In this document: in pieces, positions 1 through 10,880 of the stretch
How the letters are laid out: every line of letters starts with the position of its first letter
Numbering within the stretch: the first letter of the stretch is position 1
Source: Marisa cornuarietis
Lineage: Eukaryota > Mollusca > Gastropoda > Architaenioglossa > Ampullariidae
Direction: 5' to 3'
NCBI GenBank assembly: GCA_004794655.1
Contig: SMMW01000085.1
Coordinates: forward strand, 682,001-746,000
Length of the DNA stretch: 64,000 nt
Translations under genes and position numbers: made by a program
Notes under the pieces: generated by a model
Told to the model about the DNA's origin: nothing
Seen by the model: only the letters and a program-made list of their open reading frames with translations
The model's database searches: none

Positions 1-404
1 ATTTCTCTCTCTCTCTCTATATATATATATAATAAATGTTTATATACAGTGATAGATATAAATGCATATAGCCTACTTATTTAATAAACTGTACAAAATA
101 TCTATGTTAAGCATATTGTATTATTTAATAACAGATTTAAACAACGTAAGTAGAAGAAATAGTTATAATAATATGTATGGCATGTAAAAGTGACAGTCTC
201 AGACGTTTATGGAGTCAGGACAGTGAAACAGTTATAATTATATTTATGACATGCAAAAGTGACAATCTCAGAGGTTAGTGGAGCAAAGACAGTGAATTGC
301 CAGTGATTGACGATGTCTAGAGCATGGCTGTACCCTCATCCTCCGCCGCATTGAATCGTCCCTGACACCGCAGGTTGCCAGGTTGAATATATATATATAT
401 ATAC
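1..404. repeat. AT-rich flank with a 69-bp direct duplication
   Basis: The window opens with a short (TC)n(TA)n tract. A segment beginning with agttataata at 161 recurs at 230 with a period of 69 bp. Both copies carry the words aaaagtgaca, tctcaga and acagtgaa. A short (AT)n tract lies near 388-404. No coding sequence is visible from here to 950. Confidence 0.6.
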
Positions 405-949
405 TAATCCTTCTTTAATATCTAGTATAAAGTTCTTCGTCTTTAAATGCTATTAGTGAGTAAAGCAGTTTTCAGTACTACGAATTTTCTGAGGTAATAT
501 AGACCAGGATATAAAAAGAAGACTGTTTAAATTACGTATGTCAAAATAAACACGAACTGCTGGGGGGAACCGTAGTAAAAAGTTGTTTGGAGTACGACAC
601 ACGAGCCCACGAGCCGTTAACACCCGTTCCACTTAGCCAGGTCGAGTCCGCCATACCTCTCTTGCACTAATCAGTGTTACAGCGATGCTGACGCATATAC
701 TCCCTGCATTACACGTCCTCCTGTCGACTTAGACGACATAGTCTCTCGTTAACCAGGCTGATAGACACCCCTATAAGAGGGGGTAACAGCGAGAGCAGGT
801 TGCCACACGCCGAAGAAAGGTGAGACTGCAGATATGATTTGTTAAAGTAGACGATTCCATTATCAGAATTTTCATCATCTAGTTTAATAGACGTTCCAGA
901 CGGATACGTTAGTGGCAGGAAGCCAGGATGAGTGTCAGACATTATCCGA

Positions 950-1300
950 CAATAGATGCTTTTGGCACCCGAGAACTGTAATAATACTTCCAGAACTCTA
1001 TAACTTTATGTAGACAATAGGCGCTTCCAGCTATCGAAAGATGTGTGTAGAAAAGAGATATTTGTGGTACCCGAACACTGCAGACAAAATACATCTCTGA
1101 GGCACATGGACTCTATGTAGAAAACAGCCCCTTGTGGCGCTCGAAAAATGTATGTAGACAATAGCCACTTCCAGCACGCTGTATGTCTATATGTAAACAA
1201 GAGACACTTGCTGCGCTCGAAAACTATTTGTAGACAAACCTTTGACACTCGAGATCTGCATGTAGACAATAGACGCTTGCGGTGCTCGAGAAATGTTCGC
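950..1300 (+). repeat. Decayed minisatellite, unit about 32-40 bp
   Basis: About seven or eight diverged units each start near tgtagacaatag and continue with cgcttgcgg, tgctcgag or close variants. They lie just upstream of the transporter gene. Open frames through this block (plus and minus strand) are by-products of the repeat. Confidence 0.6.
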
Positions 1301-1651
1301 ATCGCTTCTCAGAATCCCAGTCCCACAATGTGTTCGCAGAAAGGAGACACTGAACTGCAGTCAGCTGGCTCGTACTGCATGTTCACTTCTTGAAAGTAAA
1401 AATGAATTCTTTTTTGTTCTGAAACAGGCCAAGGATTCAAATGAGTTCATTGTTTGGAGCCCTCATGGCAGTCATCCGCCCGAAATGTCACGTGTAGAAC
1501 AAAATGTTTCAGAAGGCAATGGTAATAATAACTGTAGATGTGTCCCCGTCCAGTGACTTACTGCTAAGATCTGATTGATTCGACGAACGTTTGATTTCAG
1601 AGAATCCCGTGACACGAAAGGGGAAGTAATCTACAACACAGCCCATCCAAT

Positions 1652-4600
1652 ATGGCGCCGAGGTCGTGTCAGTCCACAAGCAGCAGGAGCCCTCTGCTGG
1701 ACGAAGACATCCTCGAGACTGAGGCAGCGTCCAGAGAGGAAGAGGTCAGCGAGGGGAAGGACACACCGATATCCACAGTGACCCGCCTCGCGCTGAATAT
1801 GGACCTCGGGGGCAACGAATCATTCTGCAATTTCGAACACCTGTACACCCAGCCGGTAAGCAGCCCGGAGTCTATCGGTTTACGGAGATGTATTTCAACA
1901 CGCACACACTTTATTTAGTATGCATTATTTTAGAACGTCTGTACCTTAGTTTGCATCACTTTAGGATGCATGCACTTTAACTGGCATCACTTTAGGATGC
2001 ATGCACTTCAGCATGCATGTGCATACTCTCCCTTAGTCCAATAGCATGCTTCGCTTTCCTCTTTCCTTCCCAGGATGAAAATTCCCGACTTCACGAGCTT
2101 ATGTGTTAGTGTTGCACTATGTCGTGTTATGTCTTTGTATTATACCATATCGTGTTATGCCTTTGTGTTGCACTATGTCATGTGACATCGAGCGGTAGTG
2201 TGAGTATTGCAGGGTGTAACCTGTGATGTCATGCGGTCGTGTGAGTTTCTGTTTACCTTCTGCTGCCGCTCTCGCTGCCACACTTTCTCATCTTCCTGCT
2301 TCAATGCTCTATTATCTTCTTCTATAGACGTTCTATGTTTTCTTCTAAGACGCTGTATTATTTTATACTGAAAATGCTGTATTATATTTGCTTTTTTTTC
2401 TGAGGTTAGAATTAAGTTCTCCATATTACATTTGACATTTTGCTTATCTTATAATTGCATATTTTGTTACGAATGAAGCCTCCCTTCCTAACTAGCATAT
2501 CCACATTTCGTCGTGTTTAGTTCTTTAAAAATTAAGTTCTTTTTGTCGTTGGGACAGAATCTTCAGACGCTTGGCATGCCCCTGAACCTCGTCTCACTGA
2601 CGTCCGTGGTCGCTGGTCCTACCGCTACGCTCCTCATCCCACTGATTGGTTGGATCAGCGACCGAGGCGCCAACCCGCACACGCGCAAGGCCGCGGCAGT
2701 TCTCGGCACCGCCACCATCCGCGTGGCGGGCATCGCCACCGTCATACTGGCCAACGTGTTCATGATGACCACACACACCGGAAGTGCGCCTACCACAACC
2801 GACCATCCAGTAGGATTCGACTCCGTAAACTTCACGACGACGTCACGTGACTGGGATGTGAAGGGCACCGCTCAAGAGAACACCACTACCGTGGTCGACC
2901 TGGCGTCGACAGGGTCAGGGGTGGACGACATCGGCGTCAGTGAGCTCGCAGCAGCTGGAAGTCAGCCTGACGTCATCCCGCTGGTCGCCTGGCTGAGCAT
3001 GCTGGGATTCGTTCTCATCGATATCGGCGTGGACTCGAACAGCGCGGCCGTCAAGATTTATGCGGTGGCCAGCGCCCAGCGCAGTCAGCAGACGTCTGTC
3101 CTGGTCACTGGCGTGTTTGTAGCGGCGCTGGGTGGCATGGTAACTGCTGCCACTGGGATGATCGACTTGGGCTCCCTCGTTGGACCAGCAGACGAGGCGT
3201 AAGTTCTCCGTATAGCGTCCTCAGGGCTCTGTGTTTGTGGCTTCCCATATCTTTATAACATAAATAAAAATGAGTGACTACTCACTAGAAGATAAGTTAC
3301 TGTGCTGTTTGTCTACCTGACTAGATGTTTGTATGTGTGTATATTTGAGGGAGTGGGGTTGTTTGTATATAAGTTCTGGAATATTATTCAAATTGTTTTC
3401 AATCTTTAGTATTTTCTGGTATGATAAAGCAGCCTGACACTAACTCTTCACTTGTTATTTCCCCTAACAGGGTCAAAGCCGCTGCTAAAGTTAGCATACA
3501 CGGAGTAATTATCCTTCTAGTGGCACTGCTGACCTCTTTCGTTACCATCGTCACAGGAAAGAGGCTTGTTAAGGGCAAGAAAACCAGCGAGCCAGATGAA
3601 AATAAAGGGAGCTCAGAGTTCCGAGCCCCAGACGAGGAGTCTGGCAGGAAGAGAAACCAATCCTTCTTGGAGGCCTCCACCAGGAGCATCTTATTATCGT
3701 CAAGAAGTTCGGGTCTGGGATGCGAGGCGTCTGCTCTTCTGATAGAAGACAACAAAAAAATGGGTTCGGAGAGGATGCCTCTTCTCGCAGAGATCAGGTC
3801 ACTGACACTGAATGAGGACGATTTTCCTAGAGCTGTTGTTTCCGGCGGAAACTCCTCCAGCACTCCTGATGTTCCTTCCGATCGTTTTCAGTTGCTGGAT
3901 TTCGGCACTACATACGATGCTGGAAGATATGATCAGCAGAAGGAAGGGTCACTAATGAAGCCGGGTGGAAGCCAACATCGCGCTTGTTGCCTTCGAAGCG
4001 GTTACAAGACAAAGATTGCAATGTTGTGCTTGTCCACTTTCTTCGGGGTGGCCCAGCTTCTTGTGTACTCCATGACTATTTCGGACTTCGTGGGCAAAGG
4101 CATCATGAAGGGGGATCCCCTGGCGGCACCAGACAGCGAGAGTCTGGCTCTGTACCAGGATGGAGTCAGGCTGGCCTCTACTGGTTTTCTGGTCTACTAC
4201 GGCTTCTATTTAATCTCCAGCGTTGCCAACGTCAAGTTGTTGAAAAAGTTAGGTAGGTGTATTATTAGTTTATTGACCTCTTGACCCGTCGATGGATCAG
4301 TTGATGGAGCAAGGGCAAAGATGCAAGCGTGAGTGTAGGAGCGCTAACAAAGGCAGTAGTGAAAAAAGAATACTGGTTTACAATTAAACTTCTTTTCGAT
4401 CATACTACTCTACTAAGTTCACTGGAGTCAATTTTTCTGTTTTTTTTTGTCAAAATAAAAGAGATATGTAAGTTACATTTCGTAAAACCATGCCGTAGGA
4501 GTTGGTTATTTTGTAAGTTGAGGTCTATACGTTTTTGACCAGTTGATTCTTTTAAGTCCCACTTATTGGATTCAATTTGTTCTAAAAAAAAGTCTGTGCT

Positions 4601-5287
4601 AGCGCTTAAAGTGGCGATCCTAGGTGAAAGAATTCTTTTGCAGGTTACAAGTGCGAATATGTGGCAGCAACCATGGTGATGAGCGCATGCCTGCTGCTGC
4701 TGAAATTCACAGAGAGGATGGAGGTGTTCTTCCTGCTGTCTGCATGTGCGGGCATCCAGCGTCAGTGCCTTCTTGTTATCCCCTTCGCCGTGGCAAACGA
4801 TCTTACTCAAACTCAGGTGAGCGGCCTGTTCAGACAAACCGAGTGGTCCAGGGGTATGATGATGACATTCAGATCAACGCCGACTGCGTCAAGAACCTGC
4901 AGTCTAGAATGAACAAACGAAAAATGGGGAGACAAACACGACAATATTTTGTATTATTTTTTTCTGAACTTGCAAGAAATGATAACTTTAATGGTTTTGC
5001 ACTATAATTTCTTCGTTTTGAAACACGATGGTCGCTTTTTCCTTATTCATGCATAGTATCCTTGTGTTTCCGAACAACAGGTGGGATGTGAGAAGCAGGG
5101 TGGGAGCAAACAAGTGGGGCGGGTCATGTCCCTGGTGGGCGCCATGATGCCGCTGTCGTACTGCGCTGTCTACTCCTGGCTGGGGCCACTGGAGGACACC
5201 ACGGGTGATGTGGGCGTAAACTTGCTGGTGGCCACGGTCAGCGGGGTGCTGACATCGCTCATTTTCGTGCTCATCAGGGTCAGCTGA
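1652..5287 (+). CDS. SLC45-family (MFS) membrane transporter, five exons, 668 residues
   Basis: Exons join in frame at 1652-1855, 2558-3198, 3471-4252, 4644-4816 and 5081-5287, each with GT donors and AG acceptors (phases 0, 2, 1, 0). The family is SLC45: in vertebrates these are proton-coupled sugar or melanosomal transporters of the major facilitator superfamily. Diagnostic segments are an SDRG after TM2 (about residues 102-105), the TM4 pattern LIDIGVD, a long polar central loop (about 310-455), then SDFVGKGIMKGDP followed by a Y..GVRLASTGF stretch, which matches the TM7-TM8 region of SLC45A2. The last four helices are clear and the protein ends VLIRVS. Oddities: TM1 is short and poorly hydrophobic (the FCNFEHLYTQP region), the RWGRR-type loop motif is replaced by NPHTRKA, and about 50-60 residues with NFT and NTT sequons are inserted between TM3 and TM4. 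The loop contains an acidic dileucine motif, ERMPLL (382-387), which suggests endosomal or lysosomal sorting (inference). The start ATG at 1652 has A at -3 and G at +4. Family assignment is strong; the substrate is unknown. Confidence 0.88.
1951..2190 (+). repeat. Short tandem duplications in transporter intron 1
   Basis: The word gcatcactttaggatgcatg occurs twice about 33 bp apart (about 1953-2010). A second pair built on gttgcactatgtcgtgttat, with period about 31 and a diverged middle copy, follows at about 2112-2190. Both lie inside intron 1 (1856-2557). Confidence 0.6.
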
Positions 5288-5392
5288 GTTCGACGTGTGC
5301 CGAGTGGGGGCGCCACTTGAAGCCAGCATAACTTCTGCCTGCACAGAAGCACTGAGAATTTTTGTGTCTAATCGGGGGTAGGGAAAATGTCT

Positions 5393-5398
5393 ATTAAA
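5393..5398 (+). terminator. Possible polyadenylation signal ATTAAA for the transporter gene
   Basis: The variant hexamer ATTAAA lies 106 bp after the stop codon. A canonical AATAAA is not seen until 6682, so either could end the transcript. No RNA evidence is available. Confidence 0.3.
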
Positions 5399-5399
5399 G

Positions 5400-6052
5400 A
5401 GGCTGTCCTCACGATGCAAATTTTGCTGAGAGCAAGACCGAGAAAGGGCTGGGGAAGATGGGGAGGAAAAGAAGTAGAGAACGTGTTTACGTGCTTCAGC
5501 ATGTGCATATGCACGTTCATATGTTCAATTCTATCTCGACTAAGGACATAGGTGTTTTTTTTTGTTTTTATTTTTAGGACACCTGAAACTTTTGATGGTA
5601 TGGCAATGCCTAGTTAGGCTGTAAGTTGGACAACCGCGAAAATATTTAAAACTGACTCGCTGACATCAGTGTTTACTACTTGTTTTTGTGAGAAAGATTG
5701 CGTTGAGCGCATAATTTTATTAAGCTTTGAAATCGGATTTACGATGTTCGCTAGCAAGTACAGGAACATCCGTGAGATAGACAGCCAGCTGACCAGGCAT
5801 ACACCATATCAATGTTAGACCACATGAATGCTATGCTGCACCATTATCAACTATCACCGCAAACGGGGGTAAGGAAGAGGTGTTAATTTGACGAGAACAT
5901 AACGTGAAGAAGACACGTGACAGTAGTGACCCAGCGAAAGTCGTTGAGGAGACTGCGCTCCATGAAAGAATTAAGAAGTCGTCGTACGAGCTTGCATGCA
6001 TCAAAAAAGGATCACACAAGGGTCACATGGAGTGGAATGTTAGATTATAATG

Positions 6053-6083
<31 letters not shown>

Positions 6084-7325
6084 ACGTGTGTGTGTGTGCA
6101 AAAAAAGAGAGAAGTGGAGATGGAAGGAGGGAGAGAGAGAGAGAGAGAGAGAAAAAAGACAGAAGAAGGAAGAGCGGTCCCATGAAAATCCCATAAAAGG
6201 AACTTGCGTCGGAGGTCCGTCGTTGGTTTGGTGGTGCGTGGGCGGGAGGCCTGTGCAGAAGCAGCGACATAATGAGCATCTTCAGGGATAACGAAGCAGC
6301 GGAGCGGGGAAACGCCGGCCTTAATGACGTCTGCCCTGGGAGCCGGCATGATGAGAGGTTTTCACCCTCCTGGACCTCGCCACACGGTTGACTGGCTGGT
6401 GTTCAGCCAGGTTTCGGGAAAGTAATACTTCGTATCTTGGGCTTGCAGAAGCTGCAGACTGCATGAAACTCAGGGCATTTACGTCCTATTACTGCTTGTC
6501 GCTGTCATCTTCCGGGAATGTGGTGCTTGTTTAACACAGCTGTAAGCTTAACTATTCTTTTTTTTTTACAGTTTCTTGTTTCCCTTTTATTTTCTGCTCC
6601 ACTGGTGTCGACGACGTTGCCGTCTCAAAAAGCACCTTGAACCCAAATGTTTATAACTGATTTTCCGGAGATGGTCTGCACAATAAAACAAGAACGACAA
6701 TTCATGTACGTCATTAGAATTATTAATTGAAATATTAACTAACTTGATTAAAACATAAAAAGTTGAACGTAGAAGGACTTAAAGAAGATTATCAAGATAA
6801 GATGCCAACGAGAAATCTATGATGTAAAACAAGAAGCTGTGGACGAGAATTCACGTGCGTGTAACGATCTGATCCTGATCACGGTGAAGGGACTGACATA
6901 GTTGTTCCTCCAATTGTTCTAAAATACATCTAACCCTTATCGGACATCATCAAACCATTAAACTAGCTTATTATTATGATTACTAATAATAATTATATAA
7001 TAATAATAATTATTATTAAGCTTATTAATTAAAAGTGGTCAAAATAAACCAATATTGCCGAAAAGGTTTTTAAAATGCAATGTTTAATTAATGCCAAAGT
7101 TTAAAATGTTGTTGACGAAATTCAGATGAATCAGTTGATGTTTGTGATAACTGAAAGGTTGTTAACGAAAGATATAAACAGACTGTCGAGTAATAAATAT
7201 GAAGAAAAATGTTGAAGAAATTATCTTTCGTTTACACACGTGAGCTATAAATTTCCCTTTGTACAAAACTGTTGTTTGAAGTCTGTGACATTGTCCATAT
7301 CATAGAGGTACTTCATACTATCATC
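5400..7325. other. Non-coding intergenic DNA with TG and GA microsatellites
   Basis: I see no supported gene. The block carries (TG)n at about 6050-6099 followed closely by (GA)n at about 6132-6152. Further on is AT-rich DNA with (ATA/ATT)n-like stretches near 6970-7030. An AATAAA at 6682 could be a distal poly(A) site of the transporter. Confidence 0.6.
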
Positions 7326-7405
7326 CAGCCGTGCCTCAGGATACGAGCATCTCGCCATACGAGCTATTCAGATTACGAGCAAACATTTCTCGGGAACAAT
7401 CTGAG

Positions 7406-8700
7406 AGAATTCTGGAAGGATCACTTCAATATCCTAAATTATTTAAATCTTATTAATAGGGCCTGGGAAGGAGTCACAGTGATGACCCTGAATTCTGCAT
7501 GGCGAGAACTGTGGCCTGAGAGTGTCGTTCACTGAGACTTTGAATGTTTCTTCCCTAAACCTGTGGACCTGACAGTGCAGCTGGTCGATGAAATTGTCTC
7601 TCTGGGGCAAACTTTGGATGTGGAATTGGATCATACTGATAATGAGGAACTAGTGCCGGATCACAACGAAGAACTTACGACCGACACAATTCTAGAACTT
7701 CATCAGGAGCAGCAGCAATAGGTGGTAGAAGAGCTTTTGTCAGTGGAGGAGGAGATATGGAAGGATACCCTCTCTTCCATTGAGATTAAACAAGTGTTGA
7801 TAATGTGGAAAAAGGTGCAAAATTTCGTTGAAAAAGACCATTCTAATAAAGTAGGTCTGAGCAGTGCATTAACTTGCTTAAAGACCAGCCTGAATAGTTT
7901 GCGATGTTTGCATATATCGGTAGATATAAGCGATATAAGACTAACCTGTAAATTTTAGCCTCCAAAACCCATCCGTTAATTAATTATCCGCTACGATTCT
8001 CACTTACGATCAACAAGCGTCGTTAACAGTGTACTACGTCACACTGGTGCACCATTCACAACACTGGGAGTAGTCAACACCAAACAGAGAGAGAGAGAGA
8101 ATGAGCGACAGTTCGGGTTATTCGGACGCTGAAAGTCTGTATTTCTCGTGATTCTGAAAAACTTTTACTTTATCTCGAGAAAAGCAGACTTTAACGTCCG
8201 AATAATCCCAACTGTCGCTTACTCTCTCTCTCTGTTTGGTGTTGACGGCTGCCAATGTTGTGAATGGTGCACTAGTGTGACGTAGTACACTGTTAACGGC
8301 GCTCGTTGATCGCTGGTGCAAATCGCGTACTTTGCTAGCAAATAATTAATTAACGGATGGGTTTTGGAGGCTGAAATTTACAGGTTAGGTTTATATCGCC
8401 TGTATCTACCGATATCTGCAAAAAATGCAAACCCTTCAGGTTGGTCTTTAATGACAATGCAATGTCTCATTTTAGAGGCATTCTAGAATGAAGACAGAAG
8501 CAAGTGTCATTAGATAAGTTCTTGGCAATGCTACCTAAAAGACCTCAAAGAGTCAAGTGATCATGAATCACAACCACAATCTGGTCCCAGTGGGGTAAAA
8601 TTCCCAGGAAGAGAGAGCCCTGCTAAATCAAAGGGGATTCTGTTTCCCCACAGTCATCCATCTCTTCCTCCCCATCTTCCTTAATTACTTTGATTCTGTA
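7406..8700 (+). pseudogene. Decayed Tigger-like transposase, C-terminal part
   Basis: The first part (7406-7877) contains REFWKDHFNI, INRAWEGVTVMTLNSAWREL and WPESVVH, which match the post-DDE region of Tigger/TIGD1-like transposases. It is followed by the acidic stretch NEELVPDHNEELTTDTILEL. In-frame stops interrupt it at 7533 and 7719. After the nested insertion the reading continues as NDNAMSHFRGIL, a stop, then RQKQVSLDKFLAM, the typical C-terminal tail of this family. The N-terminal HTH domain and the catalytic aspartates are missing. It is inactive. Confidence 0.8.
7882..8447. mobile_element. 566-bp foldback (MITE-like) element with TTAA flanks
   Basis: The left half from AGACCAGCCTGAATAGTTTG and the reverse complement of the right half, AGACCAACCTGAAGGGTTTG, match nearly along the whole length. 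The arms are about 275 bp and the short spacer is centred near 8164. Both ends are flanked by TTAA (7878-7881 and 8448-8451), as in piggyBac-type insertion, although a TA duplication cannot be excluded. It carries no coding frame and splits the Tigger transposase remnant, so it arrived later. An internal (GA)n/(TC)n pair lies symmetrically in the arms. Confidence 0.8.
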
Positions 8701-8875
8701 TAAAATACCATGTGAATTGATTTTTATATTGATACTTTTGGGGTGTGGAATGGATTAATTGGATTTCCATTATTTTAAATGGGGAAATTAGTTTCGAGAT
8801 ACGAGTTGTTGTTTTTTTTACGATACGAGCTACGTTATATAACAAAGTAAATTCATAACCCGAGGCACGACTGTA

Positions 8876-9545
8876 TTGGTTACGTACGTGGTCCGATTTA
8901 GTTAATACTTGACATCCCTGAGAAATACAAAGAGTTCATATGGAACTGACAAAAGGAAAAAAAAACCGAAGAAGACCCCCACCCCGCACGCTCGCTCACA
9001 GGCACACACGCAAACAGAACAGGAAAATTGGCTTGAGCATGCCAAAGGAATAACATCTCTTTCTGCCACGAATTTCATGGATCAGAATGCCAAGAGAATG
9101 CCAGCTTAAAAAGATTTCCCTGACGAAAACTATTTTCTGAAAAAACATCATTTGAAGAGCTTAATCGACGTATTATTTGGAAGGAATTCCTGCAAGCGTT
9201 AATGTTTTCAAAAAACACTGAATATAGAATAGGCATTCCAACAAAAGTATTCTAGCTCTTAGACTTTTTTGACAATTGCGTCTAGTAAAAATAAGCAACA
9301 ACGATTACATCTATCTAGGATCTGCTGAACGAGTATCAGACGAACACATCTTTTCTAACTGGCTGAAAAAGCATTCATGGCAAAATGAACTCGAATACCT
9401 TGAAAGAATCGAAAGACTGTCCGTTTTTTATTTTCTCCTAAATCATATTAAGTCATCAAAATAAATAATATCCGTGAAAGCAAGTCAACATATCTTTTAA
9501 ATATAGTATTTAGTATTTACTGCGCAAGTCAGCATCTATGTTTTA
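8876..9545. other. Unassigned AT-rich sequence
   Basis: Some open frames exist, for example 9276-9464, whose peptide includes DEHIFSNWLKKHSW. I recognise no family, and start and splice contexts are unconvincing. No repeat structure is evident. Confidence 0.4.
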
Positions 9546-9549
9546 AAAG

Positions 9550-9850
9550 GGCGGCCCGGTGGCGCAACGGTTAGCGCCTGTCACCAATAAAGTGAAGGTT
9601 GGTTGTCCTCGGTTCAACTCTCGTCTTGGGCACGCTGTTCTTTCTCTGCATGTGGCATCTGTTCACAGGGCTGGCTGCCTTGCCGAGATATAGCCTTAGT
9701 TGCTCCACCCTTCTTCTATGCTTTAAAAGGCTATGTGTTCTTGTAGGGTTAACCAGCATCTCAGTTCTCATCGTTCGGATCTGACCATAGACAGACGCTG
9801 CGGCAGAAGCTACAAGCTGCGAACGCTGCCAGCTAGCTGCCAAATGGATC
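9550..9850 (+). mobile_element. tRNA-derived SINE
   Basis: The head has an internal RNA polymerase III promoter. A-box-like TGGCGCAACGGTTAGCGCC lies at about 9560-9578 and the B-box-like GGTTCAACTC at about 9612-9621. The spacing is close to that of a tRNA gene. A tRNA-unrelated body follows to roughly 9850. The right boundary and any target duplication are uncertain. Confidence 0.72.
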
Positions 9851-10548
9851 CATTAAAAGACAGAACAAAAATAATTATTAACCTCTTCTCCTTTGTTGCA
9901 GGCAACAGGAAAGCCTAACAGAGAAAGACGTACGAGTGGTTAAAGCGCGCATGCGTGCTGACGCTCTTCCTGGGTGAGTGGAGCCGTGCGGCAGTTCTCT
10001 GACCAAACCACCGCGCATCTCCTGCTGAGGCTGTGACATGAATGTCCGGTGTGTGTCAGGCTCAAGACACTGGTACGGGAAGCACATGTCTTGGAAAACA
10101 GCAAAGAGCGAGTCCCACAGAGAAGATTCCACTCAAGGGAGTGGGGAGACCATTGGGAAACAAGATGCGAAAAGCTAGAATACAGAAGAAAATGCTGAAC
10201 GCTTGAAGATAAGCAGGAAACTTTGGAGACTGCACGCTAACAGTAAATCTGTGACTGACGAAGCGACAAGAGGCTTTTTGGAGAACTACTGAGGCTGATA
10301 AAAAAAAGTTGCCTTACTTAAGAAACAGACATTTGGATGGATCGCTCTCTCTATCTCTGTCTCTCTCTCACACACACTAGCACCATCTCTACCACACTTC
10401 ATTCAGGGTCAACGTACACACAGACACGTTCATCATGTATTCTTTTTCTAATACTCTTGAACACACACAGAGGAAAGAATTTGCAGTTGCTCTTTGGTTG
10501 AATTTCACCACACCTTATAGTAAAATATTAATCATGTAGACTGGTAGA

Positions 10549-10551
10549 TAT

Positions 10552-10635
<84 letters not shown>
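10549..10635. repeat. (TTTC)n microsatellite
   Basis: About 21 uninterrupted TTTC units. The long minus-strand frames of alternating KKER residues are produced by this array and are not genes. Confidence 0.95.
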
Positions 10636-10792
10636 GACGTCTGTAAAGCGATTGCTTTAGTCTGCACACTGAGAAATCTAATAAAAATGCGGGAGAGCAC
10701 AGTGCCACGACGCCCGTCTCCTCGTCTGATCTCAATCAAGATATCGTTGCCAAGCGTGGCTTGGTGACGTCACGATGCCATATCCGTAGAAC

Positions 10793-10880
10793 TGGACACA
10801 CTATACACTGTACACACTGGATACTGGACACACTGTACACTGTGCACACTGGACACTGGACACACTGGACACACTATACT
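10793..10880. repeat. Imperfect tandem of CACACTGGA/CACACTGTA units
   Basis: Roughly ten 7-12-bp units such as ggacacact, gtacacact and ggatact follow one another. A small local minisatellite. Confidence 0.7.

Larger units (their letters stand above)
7326..8873 (+). mobile_element. Tigger/pogo-type DNA transposon remnant with diverged terminal inverted repeats
   Basis: The left end reads CAGCCGTGCCTCAGGATACG. The reverse complement of the right end reads CAGTCGTGCCTCGGGTTATG, giving inverted ends of about 20 bp with several mismatches. A TA dinucleotide follows the right end, as expected for pogo-like TA target duplications; the left flank is TC, probably mutated. Only the C-terminal half of a transposase remains inside, so this copy is internally deleted and cannot move by itself. 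It also hosts a nested foldback insertion at 7882-8447. Confidence 0.82.

Noticed and set aside
9560..9625. A functional tRNA gene
   Set aside because: The A and B boxes are present, but the arms do not fold into a clean cloverleaf and a SINE body follows.
10515..10739. KKER-repeat frame
   Set aside because: It is a product of the (TTTC)n microsatellite.
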